A DNA stretch of 64,000 nt from Rotaria sordida. Taxonomy: Eukaryota > Rotifera > Eurotatoria > Philodinida > Philodinidae. Every line of letters begins with the position of its first letter. The stretch's first letter is position 1. The position numbers and the translations under genes are program-made. Positions 42,801-57,800 of the stretch are shown here, piece by piece. Below the pieces are notes generated by a model that was given only the letters and a program-made list of their open reading frames with translations, did no database searches and had not been told where the DNA came from. The stretch lies in the NCBI GenBank assembly GCA_905250125.1, contig CAJNOL010001105.1, positions 1 through 64,000 of the forward strand, read 5' to 3'.

Positions 42801-45800
42801 TGCACTTAATTCTGCAACACCACTATCTAATTCCAAACTACTTTGATATTTTTCATGAAGACTTTCAATAGATTTTCGTACATCATTATATGTTTCATCA
42901 AATGTTGTTTGTTTATGAATAATTTCATCACAAGATAGAAGAAGATGCTAGGAAGAAGAAATAATAAGATTATTTAATATTTCAATATGAAGATAAAAAG
43001 AAATCTTTTTATACAATTATGCTATCGAAGTATCTCTTTTTTTGTTGATGAAAGAATATGATTATATTTTAAAATATATGGTTTCATGCCTTAGTATTGA
43101 TGTCAATCATTAGAAAACCATGGCTATGAGTGAAATCATATGAAATAAAACTTCCGAGAATATCCTATAAAATAGCTTGAATCATTGAAGAATTATTTCA
43201 ATTTTATTTCACGGATCATTTTTGGAATATTCGGTATATAGATTTAAAAAATACGATATGATATAAAAGTAATGGAGCAAATGTCAGTCGATATTTCTGT
43301 TGAATAATAAAGTACTGAGAGAAAACATTTTGGTGATCAGAAAATTGAGAATTTCTTCCTTTTTTTTTTGCATTGAATAAAACTTATTTTTAGCAAATAT
43401 TTATAATATGAAAGGCGAGCGCTCTTAAAAGAACACTACAAAATGTTGATCTTATATCTTTTTCGATAAGCATGTCCAGAAACAATAACTTTTTATCAAC
43501 TCCTATTTCAAACTGTATTAAATTGTATGTTTGCCACACATGTATAAGTAAAAAAAATCTATATACTCGTAATATAATTGCGCAATTTTTCTATAATAGG
43601 TTCATCAAAAGAATTTCTTAGATGACACTCACTTATAATGAAATATTGTTTTAGAAGATCGTTTTGATTAGTTCATAAAAACTCAACAAAGTAATGTTTT
43701 ACGACGAATTTAGAAACACAAAATTAACTATGATCTGTAAGATTTTTTTTTTCATGAACCAGTATAAAAATTGTAACCAACACGAGTTTATCAGAGAGAC
43801 TCAAGGGCTGTTATTTTGCATTATTTTGAAAAGTATGGATCCATTTTAGGCGTACTTTAAGTTATATACTATTCGAAAGAGGAAATAATATTTCACCTTT
43901 CTTACAACATTTTTTGTTTTTGATTAAAGAGAAATAAGAGCTAACATTGATCCTTTTAACTTTTGTATTATATATTATGAACAAAAAATATTTAACACAC
44001 ACACTTACTTGAATATTTTTAACAAGTTCATCACATTTTTGTTTTGTTTCATTGACTATCATTACCATTTGACCATCATCAATATGATTGTTAGTAAGAC
44101 GTTCATTGATTTGAATTAATCGACTACTACATTCGAAACATTCTTGTTGTAAATGCTAAAACATAGATTAGTTTAATTATTGATTTAAAAAAATATATAT
44201 ATTAAATTACTTTAAGTTCTTCTTTTTGTAATAATTTTTCTTCAATTGAATGTTTTAACATAAATCCATCAATTGTTTGTTCAATTGTTATTAATGATTG
44301 TTGAATATTTTGTATTGATTCTTTTTGTTCAATAATTAATTCTTGTATATGATGACATTCAGTTTCTATTTGAATTAAATTTATTGAACAACGTTCAGCA
44401 TCATTCTATGAAATCGAGTTTTTGTAAATATTTCTATAAAACTTTAAACTTACAAACATTTGATCAATTTTATCCATTAATATTTTAATTAATTCTTTTG
44501 AAAGACATTCGTCAGATAATTTTGTTTTGAGATCTTTTGCTTTGATTACTAAATCATTTAAACGATTTCGATGATCCTTTAAAAAAAAAAAAAAGAAAAG
44601 TATTTTTGAAAATAAAAAAAAATTTATTAATTTTATTTTGTAAAACAAACTTCAAATGCAGTTGTTATACGTTTAATATAAATTTCATTTTTTGATTTTT
44701 CATTATGAAATGTTTGTAAACGTATTGAACAAGTATCAATTAAATTTTGTAATGTTTGTTGACAAGAAATAATTTCATTTGAATATTTTTCAATTTGATT
44801 TAATTCATTAATTTTTTTCTAAAAAGAAAAAAAACTTTTATTTTTAAAATAAAAGTTTTCTTTTTGTTTTATTCTTTACTTGAGTTATTGTTTTCAATTG
44901 TTCATGAAATGATGACAAATGTTGTGCACGTTCAATAACAGTTGTATCTGTTGATGATGATGGAGATAATAAATGTAAATGAAATTTTTCTACACTTGTT
45001 AATGTATTTGTCATATGTTGAAGACGTTGTCGAACTAAATCAGTTGCTGTATAATCATGTAAAAATTGTTGATCAAATATTTGTAATTGTTGTTGAATAT
45101 TATTTAATGTTTGTTCAATTGTTGCTTGTTCATTTAAAACTAAACGTTGTTCTTCATCTTGTTGAGCTAATTTTTCCTAAGAGACAAAAAAAAAAACAAA
45201 TTGATTATTTTGAGAAGAACATTAAAAAAGAAATGTTTATAATTAAATAAATATACTTCAAATGATTGAATATCATTATTTAAACTTCTCCATTTTGTTT
45301 GAACTTGTTTTAATTTAAATTTAAGATGTTCACTACCTTCAATAGAAGTTTCAGATATAATTTGTTCATTAATATAGGATATTCGACGAATTTCTTCTTC
45401 GAAATCATCTCGTTCAGTTTTAAAATTCTATAAGAAAAAAACAAAATTATTTCCAGTGAATTTTTAATGCATAGAAATAATTACTTTAAGTTGAAATAAA
45501 ACATCACCATAATTTTCTTGTTGTCGAAGATGATGAAATGTTGTTTGAAGTGTTGATAATGTTTCAAATAGATTATGTAAACGAAGATCATAATCAGCAT
45601 GATGATGTCCAGCACGATTTAATGTTTCATAACGATACTAAAATAAAATGAAAATTAATTAATTAATTAATTAATTAACGAATATTAATTTAGAAGAAAT
45701 TACTTGAATTTGTTGTTTAACTGTTGAAAATGTTTGATCAAGATCATCAAGATTAGCTTGAAGTGGAGCATCGTCAAGAATTTTAAATAGATTATCAGAT

Positions 45801-48800
45801 CGTTGTTTCATTTGTTCACGATAAGCTTCTTGAATAGCAAAATCATCCAATTTTTCCTAAACAAAAAATAATTTTATTAAAAAGATATTTTCAATAGTCC
45901 ATGACACTATTCGATAATTGTTTTAACACTAGTCCAGAAAAAGAACTAAAGAGTGGATAAATGATAAGAAGTATAAAATGAGCTTTTACAGAATTAGCAT
46001 AACATGCTGAGGCTTAGCACAGCAAACAAAGCAGAAGTGACGTCAAGAACGACGATAGTCGTTAGATAGCGGCGGAGGGGATCGTCACCTAAAGTCTTCT
46101 CGGTTCGTAGCGCGGTCACTGCGTTCCTTCGTTATTCGACAAGCGCGGATAATGCACATCTCTATTAGAGTCTGTCCGATGCAAACTTTTAGGATTTGTA
46201 CTCGATTTACTGAACTTTTTTTCTGACTGGGACTTTACTCCAGATACTCTCATTGAAGTTTTTTTTTCATTCTGAATCTGATTGTCGGTCCGAAGATAGA
46301 GGTTTTTTGAAAGTGGTTTGTATTCAGTAACTAGCATGGCCTAACATTTCTTGAGCAATCTTAATGTTGATCCTATAATAGTCAAGTTATTATTGACGCA
46401 TGTTTTCAGAGTAGCGCCCGTCGGTCCCTCCTGTATCCTTATTCGGTCAGCATGGAGTTTTCTGACTCGGATTCGAATTCGAGACCTACCCGATGGACTC
46501 CAACAAGATGTTCAAGTGAACCGATGATCCTGTCACAAGCAATATAGGTCGTTTGTTTATCATGGTTTTTTTTTAACTTTCAATAAAAAGACTTCGGTTT
46601 TTGAACAGAAAATATACATATCAAAATCGACAGTGGAATATCTTTGCCACTGAAACATGAGAAATGATCTTCTTTTTAATCATTTTTTTGGTACGTTACT
46701 ATTCGTATTTTCTTATCAGTTATAATTATCTTATATAAATAGTTAACTAATTCTTGTTGTTTTCTGATTCATATTTATATTATGACAATATTATAAGACT
46801 TGATACATTCTCTTCAACTAATTAGTTCATAAAATTCATTTAAAAACATTCTTTCTAGAAAAATGAATTTGTCTTATTATTCTAAACGTTAATGTTTTCT
46901 CATTTGTCTATTCTCGACAGATACATATTATATTAAAAGTTATTAAATGTTTTGTAAAATTATATCGTTTAGATTGTTATAAATCGATTGATCAGTAATT
47001 AGAAAATTAAGAAATAAGTTTCAACAGATTTACCATCCATCACGTGACTCGATAAGATAATTTGAACGTCAAAAACATCAATAGATTTTAGTTGTTTTCA
47101 TAGTTCTAACTCGCAAAATATCGATTGATCTGTCTAATAAAACATTTTATGAATTCTTCAAAGACTTACAAGCATTCGTTTTGCAGCATCATTTTTTTCT
47201 TCTGCTGTATTAAGATTAATAATTAAATATTTATTTAATTGTTGATCTGTTAATTTTAACCAATCATTCATTTGTTTAATATCAGTTATTAATTGTTCAC
47301 ATTCAAATTTAATTGTTGTTATAAATGTAAATGTTTGCATAGCTTTTTCTTGTAATAAAGATGAATTTTGTTCAAGATGATTGAAACGTTTTTGTACTGA
47401 TTCTTCTAATGAACTTTTTAAACCAGCTTCATATATTTTACTACGTATATTGACAAGTTGTTTATCAAATTCTTTTATTAATTGAAATAATTGCTAAGAA
47501 AAAAAAAAAAAAAGAAACTCAAATATAAAAAAAATGAAAATATGTTTTTTTTCAAATATCATTTTACTTGATGTTTATCAAGTTTAATTTCTAATTCTCT
47601 TCGATTATCTTTTTCTATACTTTCAAATGATTCATAATGTGTTGTTAAATAATTTAAATGTCGATCTAATTCAACTAAATAAACATCTAGTTCTTGTTGA
47701 CGTGTATAGAATAGTTCATTTTCATTGATAAATGTCTAGTAAAATTTTATAATTATATAAGATAAAATAAAAAAGAAAAAACTTTTTTTATTTTACTTCA
47801 AGTTCTTTTCGTGCTATTTGAAAACGATTTGTCATTGATTCAAATGAACGCATCAATTCAGTTGTACAATGACTTAAAAATGAATCAACTGTACGTAAAC
47901 GTTTTGACTTAATATCAAATTGATCTAATTGATTCTAAAAAGTAAAACAAAGTTGTTAGAACAATTCCATGAGATTTAAATGTGAAGTACGATCGAGATT
48001 TTGTCATTGAAAAAGAAGAAATTCACCAATATAGATTCTAGTTACTAAGATACAAAAAACTGAAATATCTCTGTTTCGATTCGCTCGACCAGGTTGATTT
48101 TTTGGTGAGTTTATTCAAAGCGTTTTATTTTATAGGATAATGTAAGCAAATACTGTCATTAGGTATTATTGTTGTCAGTGTTTTATCTGGTGTGAGGGTC
48201 GAGGAGACTGTACTTCTCTGAAGATTGAATTGGCCCTCCCGAGTTTTGTAGCTATTAAAAACATGTACGATATATCTGTGCTCCTAAAAATAGATCTTTC
48301 GGAAGAGAAAATCTTGATAAAACACTAATTGTTGGTATTATGAAAGGAGTTTTACCTATTATCAAGTAAGAAACAGACATATATAGCATTTCATAGATAA
48401 TTTTTAATTGTTATCTAAAAGACTCATACGAAGATATTACAACGAACTTTATAAATGATATCGTATTGAGCAAATTTTTGGAACTAGTTATAGTAGATTT
48501 TTTGTTTCCTGAGTATATCTGTCATAGTTTGTGATGAATATTTATCATTTTAGATTTGAATAAGAGAAAATTTTTTATGATTGAAGAAAAAAAGAAACAT
48601 ACACGTAGATTTTGAATCCAAATCGATGAAAGTATTTCATTATCATTTGATTGTATTTGTAATGAATCAAGAAATAGATTTATTTCATCAATACATGTTT
48701 GAACAAGTTCACATGCTTGTGAACGTGTACGTAAATCTTGTTGAATCGTTGAAAATAATTCATTAAGTTCATTTAATTGAAGTTTTAATGTTCTAAATTA

Positions 48801-51800
48801 TTTGATTTTGTATTTAAAAAATTTTTCGATAGTTTTTTTTTTTAAAAATATTACCGTATTTGTGTTCGAATAGATTCTTTTTTAGTTGAATGAATAAATC
48901 CAGTTGTAGCAAATGTTTCTAATTGTTTCATATTTTGTTCACATTGTATACGACTCTGTTGAATATCCTGGATTTAAATAATATTTGATAAAAAAAAAAA
49001 AAATTCGTATTGGAAATAAATTACTTGAATAGCATCAAGATGAATTAATGATTTTTGTTCTTGATGAATTTCAATTAATTGTTGTTGATAAGTTTCAAAT
49101 GATGTATGAATTATTGATAATAAACTTTTCCATTGTTGACTAAAATTTACTGCTTGTTGAACTCGTTCTAGTTGACTATTACATTGACCGAGTAGAACAA
49201 TGATTCTATTTGTAAAATACAAAGAGAAGAATGTGTTTAACTAGAGAATTATTTGTTACAGACTTATAGATTATATACAGTGGATCTCAAAATTATTCAA
49301 CCAGGTGTAATTTGGATTTTTTTCGTAGTCTTAAGTGCTAGAAAGAATCCAAATAGTGATTTCAATAGAGAATATTGTTGCCAACAAGAATTCGAGAAAG
49401 TGATAACCGTCATGAATTTTCCTAAAATAAGATTTCTAGAAAACCAAACCCCTAGTTTTTCAATATCCAGAAGCCACAATAGAAGCCTTGTTTTAACAGT
49501 CTAGAATTATAGAGCAGCCAATTCTCTACAAAATGAGACGTCTCAAAGCTTTCTACGACCTTCTCTTCAAAAGTTCTAAGCGTCACAAAAATTGAAAAAA
49601 AATGAAATTTATGAGAAAAGCGACTAAAAACCGCATTTTTTCAATTTTTGTGACGCTTAGAACTTTTGAAGAGAAGGTCGTAGAAAGCTCTGAGACTTCT
49701 CATTTTGTAGAGAATTAGCTGCTCTACAATTCTAGGCTGTTAAAATAAGGTTTCTATTGTGGCTTCTGGATATTGAAAAACCATGGTTTTGATTTTCTAG
49801 AAATCCTAGTTTAAGAAAATTCATGACGGTTATTACTTTCTCGAATTCTTTTTGGCAACAATATTCTCTATTGAAATCACTATTGGGATTCTTTCTAGCA
49901 CTTAAGACTACGAAAAACATCCAAATTACACCTGGTTGAATAATTTTGGGACCCACTGTATGTACAGATTAACGACTTTAAACGAATGTTTTTATATATT
50001 TTTACTTTATGTGTTTTATACATTATTTTCATGATGGAAAAAAAGGAGGGACTGATTTATATGAACATGAAATAATATTAGCAATGTTTATTTTTCTTAT
50101 TTTGGTGTTTCAGTATGAGATCTTTTTTAAGTTAACTTGATAAGAGTTATTTTGCACAGAGCGAGATGTTTAGTAAGTAAACAAGTAAATGTATCATCAA
50201 TTGTTCTAACATATTAGTTATAGTGATATGATAACAGATCATAAATCGTTACAAACTATAGTTTGTAATGGTGAATAGTTACATTCGGATTATTCTAATT
50301 TTATTTCTACTGACGAGGGAACATATCTAACTGTCAGGCATTGTTTGACCTAGCATTATGGCTGCACGCAAGTTTCTGTGACACTGAAACAAACTTAAAA
50401 GGATTCGAACCCATGATCAATCAATAGAGAGTTACAGTCGTTTTAATGAAATGCGTACTGAGAGCAAGGCATTTCAGAAAAATCCAAAACGAATAGTTTT
50501 GACCTAGGGATGTGCAGTGTTGCTGTAAATACTGAACAGTAAGTCAACAATACAAGGTCTACTAAAGTACTGATATCCACATTCGCTGCAACATTAATAC
50601 ACTAACTCTACCAAAAAGTATTCTGTTTGTAGTGGTGTGTTTTAATGATCAGTGAATACTGGTGTCAGTATGCACTAACTACACTATCCTATTTTGATCT
50701 GAAATTTTACCTATAGACAGATTTGATAGTTCTGAAAGTGTCAATGAAAAAATAATGTCTTTCGGCAAATATTCAATTAAACAAATAGTGTTTAACTAAA
50801 GGAAGGTACGGTGATCCTGTCTAGTTGAAAATTGAATATCTGTAGAAAGACCTTTTTCTCATTGAAACTTTTAGAACTATCAAATCTGCTTATAAACAAA
50901 ATTCCAAGTCAAAAGTCTTTGTTTTGAATGCGTCGGAGATACCTTTGCTCTCAGTAAAAATTTTATTGAAACGACTATAATTATTCATTGGTAGGCAACC
51001 AGGCCGAACCTTTATAAATTTCTCATAGTCTCACTGAGACATAGTTGTAGCCATAATATAAAGTCGAACAGCATCCAACTGTTGGTACGAGTCAAGTCTA
51101 ACTCCCACCTGACTCATTTGAGTCTGTATGAATTCGTATAGAGTTCTATCGTACTTTATAATTTAATTCAATTCTCTAATAGGTACCTTTCTCTTAAAAT
51201 TGCAGTATTATGTGCTTGTCTCGACCAATCATAATCATTAATTAATGATTCAAGTTCTTCTAATTCTTTTAATTGTTTATCTTTATCAGAAATATTTTCA
51301 CTTAATTGATTTAAATATTCAATTGTATATTCATTATCATCATTATTTATTGTTATAAAAGAAGTTAATTGATTTTCTGTTTCATTTAACCATGAAACAA
51401 ATGTTTTATTATGTTTTTCATATTGATACCATATATCACATAGATGTTTTAATTCTAAAATAGCACGTTCAATTGTTTGTTTACCATTATTAATAACTAA
51501 ATGCATTTGTTCAAAATTTTGTTGATAATTTAATTTAATCATTGAATTTAAATTGAATTCAATTATTAAATGATATTGTTTATAACTTTGATTAAATTCT
51601 TGTTCAAGATTTTCTAATTCAAATTTATATTCCTATAGAAAGAAAAAAAACATCAACGGTTTTATTTAAATTGAATAAGACAAAAAAGAAAAAGAAAGTT
51701 CAACAAACTTCGATTTTATTTAAACGACTTTGTAATGTATCTAAATCACAATCTGTTTTTGTACATAATGATAAACGATCCATTAAAAATTTTAATTTTT

Positions 51801-54800
51801 CCATTATAGATTGTTTACTATCTTCAATAAATATTTGTGTACGAACAAATTCTTCTAATGAATTTGTTTTTATCTAATTAAAAAAAATAAAAATGAGATT
51901 TATTGAAATAAAAAAGGAAGAAGAAAATTTTTACACGAAGTTCTTCTTGAAATTCATTTAAGATTTGTTGAATTATATCAAATCGATCATTATCAAGAAT
52001 TTTTTCTTTTAATGTATTTAATAATGTTTGTTTAACATTAATATCATTTGAAAAACATTTTAATTGATATAAACGTTTACGATTTTCATCACGTAAACTT
52101 AAATTATTTGTTAAATCATTTAATTTATAATGATGTTCATTTATCCAATCATTGATTTCATTTAATGTTTCATCAATTTCCATACGATCTATTTTAACAT
52201 TATGTAAAATTTGTTTTAATTGTTTTTGTTTTATATTATAATTAGACCAACGTGCTTGATACTCAGTTATAATATTTTTTAATTGTGTACGACCTTCAAT
52301 TGATGTTGTTTTGAATACTTGTTCAAGACAATCCTCAAGATTTGAAAGAAGACTTTCACCATCAATATTTTCATTGATTAAATCCTGAAAAAAAACACCA
52401 AGACATTCATTCGAATCAAATTATACGAAAAGTATTTATCAATTTAAAAAAATTTCTTATTGTTTTTTTTTTTTGATAATTAGTATTTTGATGTATGGGA
52501 TTATTTTTAATAGATTATTATTAACCGTTTCGGCTAGGAAAGTTGCTTGATAGAGCAGCAAGGAGGGAAATAGCGTACTTCAATACATCCTGGAGTACAG
52601 TGGAAGTATGAAACTATACTGAGAGTGAAGTTAGAGCACGTGGAGTATAGTAGAAGAACTGTAGGAGTACATGAAGTATGAGAATATGCCATTATCTTAT
52701 TGATTTAAGTCTAAATTTTTCTTAGTTATAAAATTCTAGTTTCATTGTGCTCTGAGACTCCGTACTTCTTGTACACCAGGGAGCGTGGGAGGGCATCGTT
52801 TCTTCCTTGTATGGCATTTACTCGCTAGAACAGAGGTTCATTCGGACACTTGTTCACGAAGGATGTGGGTCTTCTGTTCCCCACATTCACGTCCTAGCCA
52901 TTCATGACATGCATATTTTCTAGAACATTCACATTTTCGAAGAATTTTTGTGTTACTTATCCAGTGAACTATACATGAATAATCGTGGCATATTAATAAA
53001 GATGCACTTTTTTTCAAAGAAACTAATTTATTGTATCATTTATTTGGGTGTGGTTTGGGTGTGCGTTTTCTCTTCATCCATAAATACATCTCAATTCTAC
53101 ACTCACATCCAAGTGAGCAAATGTCCTAGACTCCTAAGTTTTCCTTTACAGCAATGAACAAACTCTATTCCTTCACTTCCTCAAGTTCCATTAGTCCTTT
53201 TGCTACGTTTACTTCCATTAATTCAAAGATCCTAAAGAAATAAAGATTATTCATAGTTGTAAAGGAAAAATTCGACCAGGGTAACTTTAATGTCTCATAG
53301 ACCTACATTTTGTATTACACTTCAATATCTTTCTAAGTCTGAGAATAATTTGAAAATGAAGAAATTTAATGTTGAATTCTATTCATTAATACTCAAAAAA
53401 GATTTAAAAAAAAATCTTCGTCTATTTTCTTGATATATCATAAACTTATAATGATATAAAAATCTTTTAAACTTGATCAAAATTTAAAAAAAAAATCTCT
53501 TAGACAAATTTCTATTTTCTACATACTTCTACACTTCGATAATGTTCTTCAATAACATAATCTGATTTCATTTCATTCGTTGATGTATGTTTTTCTAAAC
53601 GATTTTCAGCATCTGTCATCCATTGATGAAAGCTTTCTGATATTGTTTCAAAATGTTCATGATATTCAACAGCTTCTGATGCTTGAATTAATGCATCCTA
53701 TTTAAAATTTTATTTTATTGATTTAAATAGAAAAAAAAAAAAGAGAAAAGAAAAAACATACTTGAGCATTTGAAAGTAATTGTTGTCGTTTTTCTATTGA
53801 TTGATTATAATTTTGAATTAAAGAAACAATTGAAACTTTATTTTCAAGTTGTTTTAATTCTTGTTTAAGATCTACATAAGTTTCCAAACTTCGAATAAGA
53901 TTCTTTGAACGAAAAGAAAAAAAACAGTAAATTTTTTTTTGCTTTCTAATAAAAAAATTTTAATTGATAAATTAATTTTTACTTTGATTTGTTCAAGTTT
54001 ATCTAATTTTAATGCAAGTGTTGGTTGATTTGCAATCAATAATTGAAGAGAATTTTCTTGTTGTTTTAACCATTGATGAATTTGATTAATTTCAGCATCA
54101 AATTTTTTAATTTCATTTTCAATTTTATTTATTTCTTCTTTTTGATCATCAAAATCACTTATAAATTCAATCCATTCATCATCAATAGCTTGACATTCAT
54201 CATCGATTTCATTTATATTATATTCATTATTTAATAAATTTCGTGTTAATTTTATATGTTCAATTGCTTGATGAACATAAACACGTCCATTTGTTAATGA
54301 ATGTGCAATTTCCTAATCAAAAACAAAAAAATATATTAATTTTATTGTTTTTTTTTTTTTTTATTTATTTATTTACATTGATTAATCTTTGTTTAGCATC
54401 AATAGTTAAACGATAATCATTATTTATTCGTGTTAATTTAACACGTAAATTTTCCATAAATTTTCTATAATTTTCAATTGAATTATTTGTTTCACTTTCA
54501 ATACGTTCATCTATACGTTCAATAAAACGATTTATATCTTGACTTAATATTCTATAACGATTATTTATATTCATTAATGTTGTACATAATTGAGTACTTT
54601 CATGACGAATATTATTATTTGTATATTGTTGAATATTTTCATTTAATTGTTGAAGTTTAGAATTAAATAATAATGAAAGTTCTATTTGAATTTGTTTTAT
54701 TTGTTGATGAAGTTTAACAAAATTTTCAATTGATTCTGTTTCATTAAAAATTTTTTCATAAGATTCTGTTTGTTCAGTTAATTTTAATAATAATGGATTT

Positions 54801-57800
54801 AGTAAATCAAGATCTAATAATAATTTTGAACTTTGTTCTTGAATATTACGTTCATTTTCAACAGATTGATTAATTTGATAATCAAAATTTTGTAAACGTT
54901 GATAAATATTATGACGATATTGTTCTAATTCATTAAAATATTGTTCATTACAATCTAGTTTTATACGAGTTAATTGTTCATCAAAATTAGTAAATAAATT
55001 AGCTATAATTGGACGTTGAAACTATACAAAAAAAGAAAAAGAACAAAACAATAAAAATTCTAATATATTTTTGATTAATATACTTGTATAATTTCAAGAA
55101 AACGATTTTGATCACTATTATCAATCATTTTAGATGCTAATTCATCAAGTCCATGAACTTTTGTATCAAGTTCTTTTTGAATTTTTTCAATAGATTGTAA
55201 ATAATTACATATAGTTTCTGTACGTTTTATATGATCATGTAAATTAACCTAAAAAACAAATATATTGAATAATTCAAAATGAATTTCTTTTTTATATTTT
55301 AACTAATTTGATAAATGTGTGAGATCTACTAACACTTACTTCAAATGTTTCTCTCATTTTTGCTTGTAAATCTGAGAGATTAAAATATGTTGACCAATTC
55401 ATTTCATACCACGGCTTTAATAAGCTGATAAATTCATCACATCGTTTTTGACATATTGCCATATCATGTTCAGCACTTTGACGTTGATCTAATTCAGTTT
55501 GCTAAATACATATAAATCTAATAGAACAAAAGAAATTTTTTTTTTAATTTTCAATTCACTTTTAATTTATTTAAATGATTTTTTGCTTGTTGAAATGAAT
55601 TGGAATTAATAATAGTTTCATTTAAAATTAATTCAACATTATGTATAGTTATTTCAATTTGTTTTCGAAGTATTTCTATTTCATTATATAACGTATATGC
55701 TCGTTGTAGAGCATAGATACGTTCATTTGTTTCAACATTTAATTTTTCCAAATCGATTTGAGTTTTTTCTATTATATTTTCATTTTCAGTCGTTGTATTT
55801 ATCGATGTTCGTACCAATTGTTTGAATAATGGATCGAGTTCATGTTCGATTTCGTCTTGTAAATGCTGGAAAGCAAAAGCTCACGAGAAGAGCTAGCTGC
55901 GAGTGTGCAGCAGGGTACAAAAGGATTGGAGAGATAGAAATCAAGCATGCAAGACGAAGTGTTAAGCATAGAAAAGCAAGTATATAGGAATAAATGTGAT
56001 AGAGATATGTGTCATATCTATATATCTACGTGTGCATTAGTGAAACCTATACACACACGGACACACAGTCTATGTTGCAGATATGTAGAAGGGCATAGAA
56101 CGTTTTAGGCGAGTGCTCGCATTTTTATTATGGCTGATTTTTGTTTTAATTTCAATATCGAGAGTGGCGATATAAAACTAATTTTTCTAGAACACATTTG
56201 TTGGTTTTTTATTTTATATTTTAATTCCCTAAATTCCGTTTTTTTTTTATTGTTTCCACGCAATAATGTTTAATTAAGTCAATAATTAGGAAAGAAAAAA
56301 AAAAAGGAAGAAAGAAAATATTTAGCTAACATACTTTGATGACAATCATGAGATCTTCTATATCATGAACTGTATAACCAGATAGACGAGCTGAACGAAT
56401 ATTGTTACTTAAAGTATTGATACGAGAAAGTAAATTGTTATGAGCTTGAGTAAAATCTTCTACTAATTGATTTAATTCTTGAGTTTGAGTACGACGTTGA
56501 ATAAGCTATGAAAATCATTTTTCATATTATTTAGTTAAAAAAACAAAAGAAAGAATATGGTCAAATATGTCCGTTTAAGTTTATTATTACAAAACAATCT
56601 TAAAAGATTATAAATTTATGTAAAATAAAATTCTTAGTTTCGTAAAAGGACACGATGAAGAAATTTTTCTCATACCGATACAAAACTCAATAGGTATTGG
56701 TCGAAGTGATGTTTTCATTAGTATAACTGTTTCATATAGATAGTGAGAAAGTTTCTGAAGAACATGTTTTTTCTCATTTGTCGATCGATTATGAGAGCCA
56801 GTAGAAAATGTAAAGTATTTGAGTTAGAATAAGAATTTTGTGCGCTTTCTGACTATATATGTTTAGAATTTTACATGAGACTTATGAATTAGAAATTATG
56901 AGTGAATCTTTGAAAATTTCGAAAATAAAGTTTGCATGAGTTTTGATGGGCAAAAAAAAACCTATCCAAGGTAGAAATAAAGTTGATTACAAATATGTTA
57001 AAAGAAAGAGCAAATATTTCGGAACAAAATCATATCCTAATCATTAGATTTCTATGATGCTTCTATCGATTATAAGACTTTTAGTAAAAGACACATTAAG
57101 TTCTTCAAAACTCCTTGATTTTCAGACTTACAAAAATCAGCTCGATTATTTCGGAAGGGGTTGGCTGTAAGACTATCAGTTCTTAGCTGACCTAAAAAAT
57201 TTCCAAATGTGATGCAACGAAGTAAAAGTACAATCAAAAGTGATTATAAACTTTTAATGTCATCTTCCCTTCCGCTTAGGACAACTCTATATTTAGATGA
57301 AATTGAACTAAACTTACTCTATTTTCAGCCATATCAATTAAATTTTGAATATTACGACTTTCAACCGTAAAGAAAATTGTTCGATTTGTTGTTGAATCTG
57401 TTATTGTTGTATTACTTTCTTCCATTAAACGATCGAGTATACTACTTTCTGATTGTATTGTACGTAAATCTGTTACATAACGTTCAAGTTGAGTTTTTAA
57501 TACATCAATATCATGAATTTTAATTTGTTGTTTTTGTTGTAAATCATCATTTATTTGTTGTAATTTATTTCGTAATTCATTTGAACGTTTTATATGTTCG
57601 TCAAAACGTTTTAATAAATCGATACGTTTTTGTAAAATATTTTCATAACTTATAAAACAAAAACAAAAACAAAAACATAATTCAATTTGTATTCGTTTTT
57701 TTTCTTTGGTGTCTTTATTTAACTTACATGGTTAATCGTTGTCGATGAGTTTCATAAGTATTTTGTATAGTTTGTAATTCAATTTTTGGTAAACCAGCAA

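Noticed and set aside
44942-45250. Plus-strand frames over exon groups (44942-45250, 48581-48766, 57786-58037, 59718-59906 and similar)
   Set aside because: They are antisense readings of real spectrin-repeat exons; Val/Leu/Gln-rich composition is what reversed Asn/Gln/Glu codons produce.
50395-50475. tRNA gene on the minus strand
   Set aside because: The B box is perfect, but the T stem, acceptor stem and A box do not form a plausible tRNA; treated as a tRNA-like repeat end.
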